DNA from: QHWK01 sp035315685
GTDB taxonomy: Bacteria; Acidobacteriota; Vicinamibacteria; Vicinamibacterales; CAVVIG01
Direction of reading: 5' to 3'
Assembly (NCBI GenBank): GCA_035315685.1
Contig: DATFXR010000513.1
Coordinates: 1 to 8,325, forward strand
DNA length: 8,325 nucleotides
Shown: piece after piece, positions 6,425-8,325 of the stretch
Position numbering within the stretch: the stretch's first letter is position 1
How the letters are laid out: each line of letters opens with the position of its first letter
Translations under genes and position numbers: made by a program
Notes under the pieces: model-generated
What the model saw: the letters and a program-made list of their open reading frames with translations, nothing else
The model's database searches: none
What the model was told of the DNA's origin: nothing

Positions 6425-7692
6425 CAGCGACCCGCGCTGCTCACGATACGAGCCGATTGGTCTTGCCGGTGGCCGGCTCGGAGCGCCTCTCGTGCGGCGA
6501 CCAGAACCATGACAATCGCCCAGCCAAGCGTCAAGGACACGACGGCATGCTCGGCCGCAAACGATCCGCTCTGTGCGATCACATGGCCGAGGTCGATTAC
6601 GTGATGCACCGCGCTGTGGGCAATCAGTGCCGAGGCGACCGGGATCACGATCCGATCGGCCGCGCCGCGTCCGGCGAGCCACATCCGCGTTGCCGCCGCG
6701 ATCGCGCCGAGCCACAACTCGGCGAGCGCGAACACGACCAGAAAGACGGCAAAGGCCGCGACCCGGTGCGCGCCGGCGAACTGCGCGTCGGTCGCGAACA
6801 GGTGGCCGACGGCGAGTCCGTTGAGGACTCCGAACAGGGCGGTCGACGCCGCAACAAATCCGCCGCGGGCACGAACGATGTTCTGCACCGCCGCCACCAC
6901 AATCACCGACGAAGCGATCATCGCGGTGACGGGGAGCGCCGGCGCCAGCAGACCGGCTGCGAGCGCGGAAACGATCATGCCGGCCGCTTGCGCAGCGATC
7001 AGCGTCGCGATGACGCGTGCCGAGTCGCGCATCGTCCGTTCCGGCACCAGCACGCACACGAGCATCAGGAGGTGATCGCCGAATGCGAGCACCGCTGTCA
7101 ACGCACGCGCGACAAATTCCTGCACTGCATCCAGAACAGCCGGATCGAAAGTCACACGAGCGGGCGGACCCGCGACGCTGATCGTCTGCGCGGCGCCTGT
7201 TCCAGGCATGTACCGCACGGCCGTGCGCACCGGTTGGAGCGGTTCGCCGCGGAACGCGTTGAGCCGGGCTGAAAGGCCGGCGGTGCCGTCAATCTGATAG
7301 GTCGCGTCGATGTCGATCGACTTTCGATCGGCGCCGACGCGCGACGTCGCGTCCGCCGATCGCAGCGGGGTTCCGTCCTGCTGCACGTCGAGGTTGCGGA
7401 CAACGTCCGCCATGACGATCGGCAAGACGGTGACCATCGCGGCCGCGTCGATCGTCCCGTCGGAGAGCCGAGGGAGTCGGGCGTCGATGAGCGCCGTCGC
7501 AGGAACCTGCATGCGGACGATCAGACGATCGCCCTGGATCGCCATGTCGATCCGGACGATCTGTTCGACGGGCACCTCGTGCGAATACGCGCCGCCCGCC
7601 ACGAGCACCATGGTGGCGACGAGCGCCCACATCCGGGCGGCGGCAGTCGGCCTTGCGATCGCGGATCGCGTCACTTCGAACGTGGAGAGCAT
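6424..7692 (-). CDS. HupE/UreJ_2-like membrane protein with periplasmic N-terminal domain (divergent)
   Basis: This is the first gene of the metal operon, 422 residues from ATG 7692. Earlier in-frame ATGs at 7719 and 7803 add only polar sequence and have no clear ribosome site; ATG 7632 would drop the basic n-region. The start remains uncertain. Residues 20-38 look like a signal sequence ending AYSHEVP. About 40-190 form a beta-rich periplasmic domain (RIDMAIQGDRLIVRMQVP). About 195-405 hold six to seven hydrophobic helices. The layout and the blocks 'AFGDHLLMLV' (203-212), 'TAMIASSVIVVAAVQN' (256-271) and 'FGVLNGLAVGHLF' (287-299) resemble HupE/UreJ_2 proteins. However, the histidines expected in the AHS and FGxxHG motifs are replaced (Q235, N291), leaving the G-x-DH type block (D206-H207). 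The last part is histidine-rich (H359, H363, H364, H370). HupE relatives move nickel or other metals; substrate here is unknown. Confidence 0.65.
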   Translation of the reverse strand: MLSTFEVTRSAIARPTAAARMWALVATMVLVAGGAYSHEVPVEQIVRIDMAIQGDRLIVRMQVPATALIDARLPRLSDGTIDAAAMVTVLPIVMADVVRNLDVQQDGTPLRSADATSRVGADRKSIDIDATYQIDGTAGLSARLNAFRGEPLQPVRTAVRYMPGTGAAQTISVAGPPARVTFDPAVLDAVQEFVARALTAVLAFGDHLLMLVCVLVPERTMRDSARVIATLIAAQAAGMIVSALAAGLLAPALPVTAMIASSVIVVAAVQNIVRARGGFVAASTALFGVLNGLAVGHLFATDAQFAGAHRVAAFAVFLVVFALAELWLGAIAAATRMWLAGRGAADRIVIPVASALIAHSAVHHVIDLGHVIAQSGSFAAEHAVVSLTLGWAIVMVLVAAREALRAGHRQDQSARIVSSAGR

Positions 7693-7878
7693 GTCGCCCG
7701 CGTCTCTGCCGGGATCCATCGAGGGTTGAAAGTCCCAGTCTACCGGCGATCGAAAAGTCCGGGGTGCGGCAATTTGCCGCACCTCCGTTTCGCGCCCTGC
7801 CACGTAGAGTACTCAACCATTTGTCCCGGTCGCTCGGCTGAAGCCTTCGCGCGAGGTCGATTCGAAACGCGGTGCAAT
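7693..7878. other. Intergenic/leader region before the metal operon
   Basis: This 186-bp stretch separates the stop of the papain-like gene from the chosen HupE-like start. It is the only sizeable gap upstream of the six-gene operon, so the promoter most likely lies here. It contains the perfect palindrome at 7763-7783. No clear sigma-70 pair was seen: TTGAGT- and TAGACT-like hexamers occur but not at proper spacing. Confidence 0.45.
7763..7783. promoter_or_regulatory. Perfect 21-bp palindrome upstream of the metal operon (candidate operator)
   Basis: Arms ggtgcggcaa (7763-7772) and ttgccgcacc (7774-7783) flank a single central t, a perfect 10-bp inverted repeat. It lies 70 bp upstream of the HupE-like ATG and downstream of the papain-like gene's stop. 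The 1-nt centre suits a dimeric repressor site such as a Fur-family (Zur/Mur-like) operator, though it does not match the AT-rich Zur boxes I know. On the minus strand a TTTT follows about 8 nt later, so a weak terminator for the upstream gene is an alternative. I could not identify a convincing -35/-10 pair nearby. Confidence 0.5.
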
Positions 7879-8325
7879 TCAACGCGACTCCGGACGATAG
7901 AACCAGAACTGGCCCTTGACCGTGATTTTCGTCGAGTGCCTGTCGCCCGTCGTGTTTCGATCGGTGAAGAACAACTGCGTGCGTGTCACCGGACTCCCGG
8001 CAGGGGCATTCTGCTCCCACACCGTGACCGCACCGTCGCCGTCGACGCTCTGGACGATGGCCGTGTGGTGAGGGCGATCTTCGGCGTGCTCGTCTGTCGT
8101 CGTCCCGCGATCGTCTTTGGTGACGTCCACCCGCTCGTAGGAATAGTTGCGGAGCTGAATGATGTCACCGGGCTTCAGGTCGGCCAGCGTCACCGCCGTG
8201 CCCCATTCGTAGTCCGCGTTGGCCGTCACTTTGCCGAAGTCCGCGGCGGACTTGGCGCCGGCGCCGCGGAGGGCGGTGTCGGCGAGCGTGAAACATTCGC
8301 CGTTGCCGACGCGTGCCCCGCGATG
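7879..8325 (-). CDS. Papain-like/CHAP-type cysteine peptidase-fold protein, C-terminal part (5' end outside window)
   Basis: The frame is open to the right edge, and 148 residues are visible before TGA. A GTG at 8229 is an internal valine, because the upstream codons encode the conserved block 'GARVGNGECFTLADTALRGAGA'. Within it, the cysteine at visible residue 11 (codon 8295-8293) sits where NlpC/P60, CHAP and papain-fold proteins place the nucleophile. Next come 'YEWG' and 'LKPGDIIQLRNY', a typical CHAP-like DII strand. 'RPHHTAIVQSV' supplies the expected catalytic histidine, and 'VWEQNAP' a polar third residue. The protein ends 'GQFWFYRPESR'. Proteins of this fold cleave peptidoglycan peptides or amide bonds, but the exact family is not certain; the VGNGEC-type layout also recalls the cysteine-proteinase-fold domain found fused to fungal BBC1/AIM3. 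It shows no functional link to the metal operon. Confidence 0.7.
   Translation of the reverse strand, partial: HRGARVGNGECFTLADTALRGAGAKSAADFGKVTANADYEWGTAVTLADLKPGDIIQLRNYSYERVDVTKDDRGTTTDEHAEDRPHHTAIVQSVDGDGAVTVWEQNAPAGSPVTRTQLFFTDRNTTGDRHSTKITVKGQFWFYRPESR

Noticed and set aside
6425..7057. 5' extension of the paralogue A frame
   Set aside because: It is a shadow of the HupE-like gene in another frame; the homologous region begins after ATG 6424.
7763..7783. Palindrome considered as an intrinsic terminator of the papain-like gene
   Set aside because: It has a single-base centre and no immediate T-run (TTTT only after about 8 nt), and it lies about 100 bp past the stop; not excluded, but weaker than an operator reading.

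Overview
The window is high-GC bacterial DNA with dense, overlapping genes. Two intergenic signatures suggest a Vicinamibacteria-like member of Acidobacteriota: paired gtccggct/agccggac hairpins, and a cacgaagg tandem repeat of the kind I recall from Acidobacteria-type genomes and metagenome bins. This taxonomic guess rests on pattern memory and was not searched.

Left part (plus strand, 1-2446). The C-terminal end of an APC-superfamily amino-acid/polyamine-type permease is followed after 33 bp by a complete FAD-dependent oxidoreductase of the spermidine dehydrogenase (SpdH) family with a twin-arginine N-terminus. The pair reads as amine or polyamine uptake plus oxidation. The oxidoreductase stop codon lies inside a REP-like hairpin element. 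A 235-bp convergent intergenic region (2447-2681) follows, holding hairpins and the tandem repeat but no gene.

Central part (minus strand, 7692 down to 2682). Six genes are packed with 1-4 bp overlaps or a 5-bp gap. In transcription order they are: a HupE/UreJ_2-like membrane protein, a small single-pass periplasmic protein (paralogue A), a zinc/manganese-type ABC substrate-binding protein, its ATPase, its ABC-3 permease, and a second single-pass protein (paralogue B). Paralogues A and B are homologous and share a striking acidic/histidine motif (EHHRL-x-DG-x-MLH-x3-W-x-H). The substrate-binding protein lacks the usual first metal-ligand histidine and the usual last aspartate, and the HupE-like protein has lost two of the family's histidines. 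Together they look like a variant transition-metal import system with two membrane-anchored accessory proteins. Its metal is not determinable from sequence. A perfect 21-bp palindrome lies about 70 bp upstream of the first gene and is a candidate operator.

Right edge (minus strand, 7879-8325). This is the C-terminal part of a papain-like/CHAP-type cysteine-peptidase-fold protein whose start lies beyond the window.
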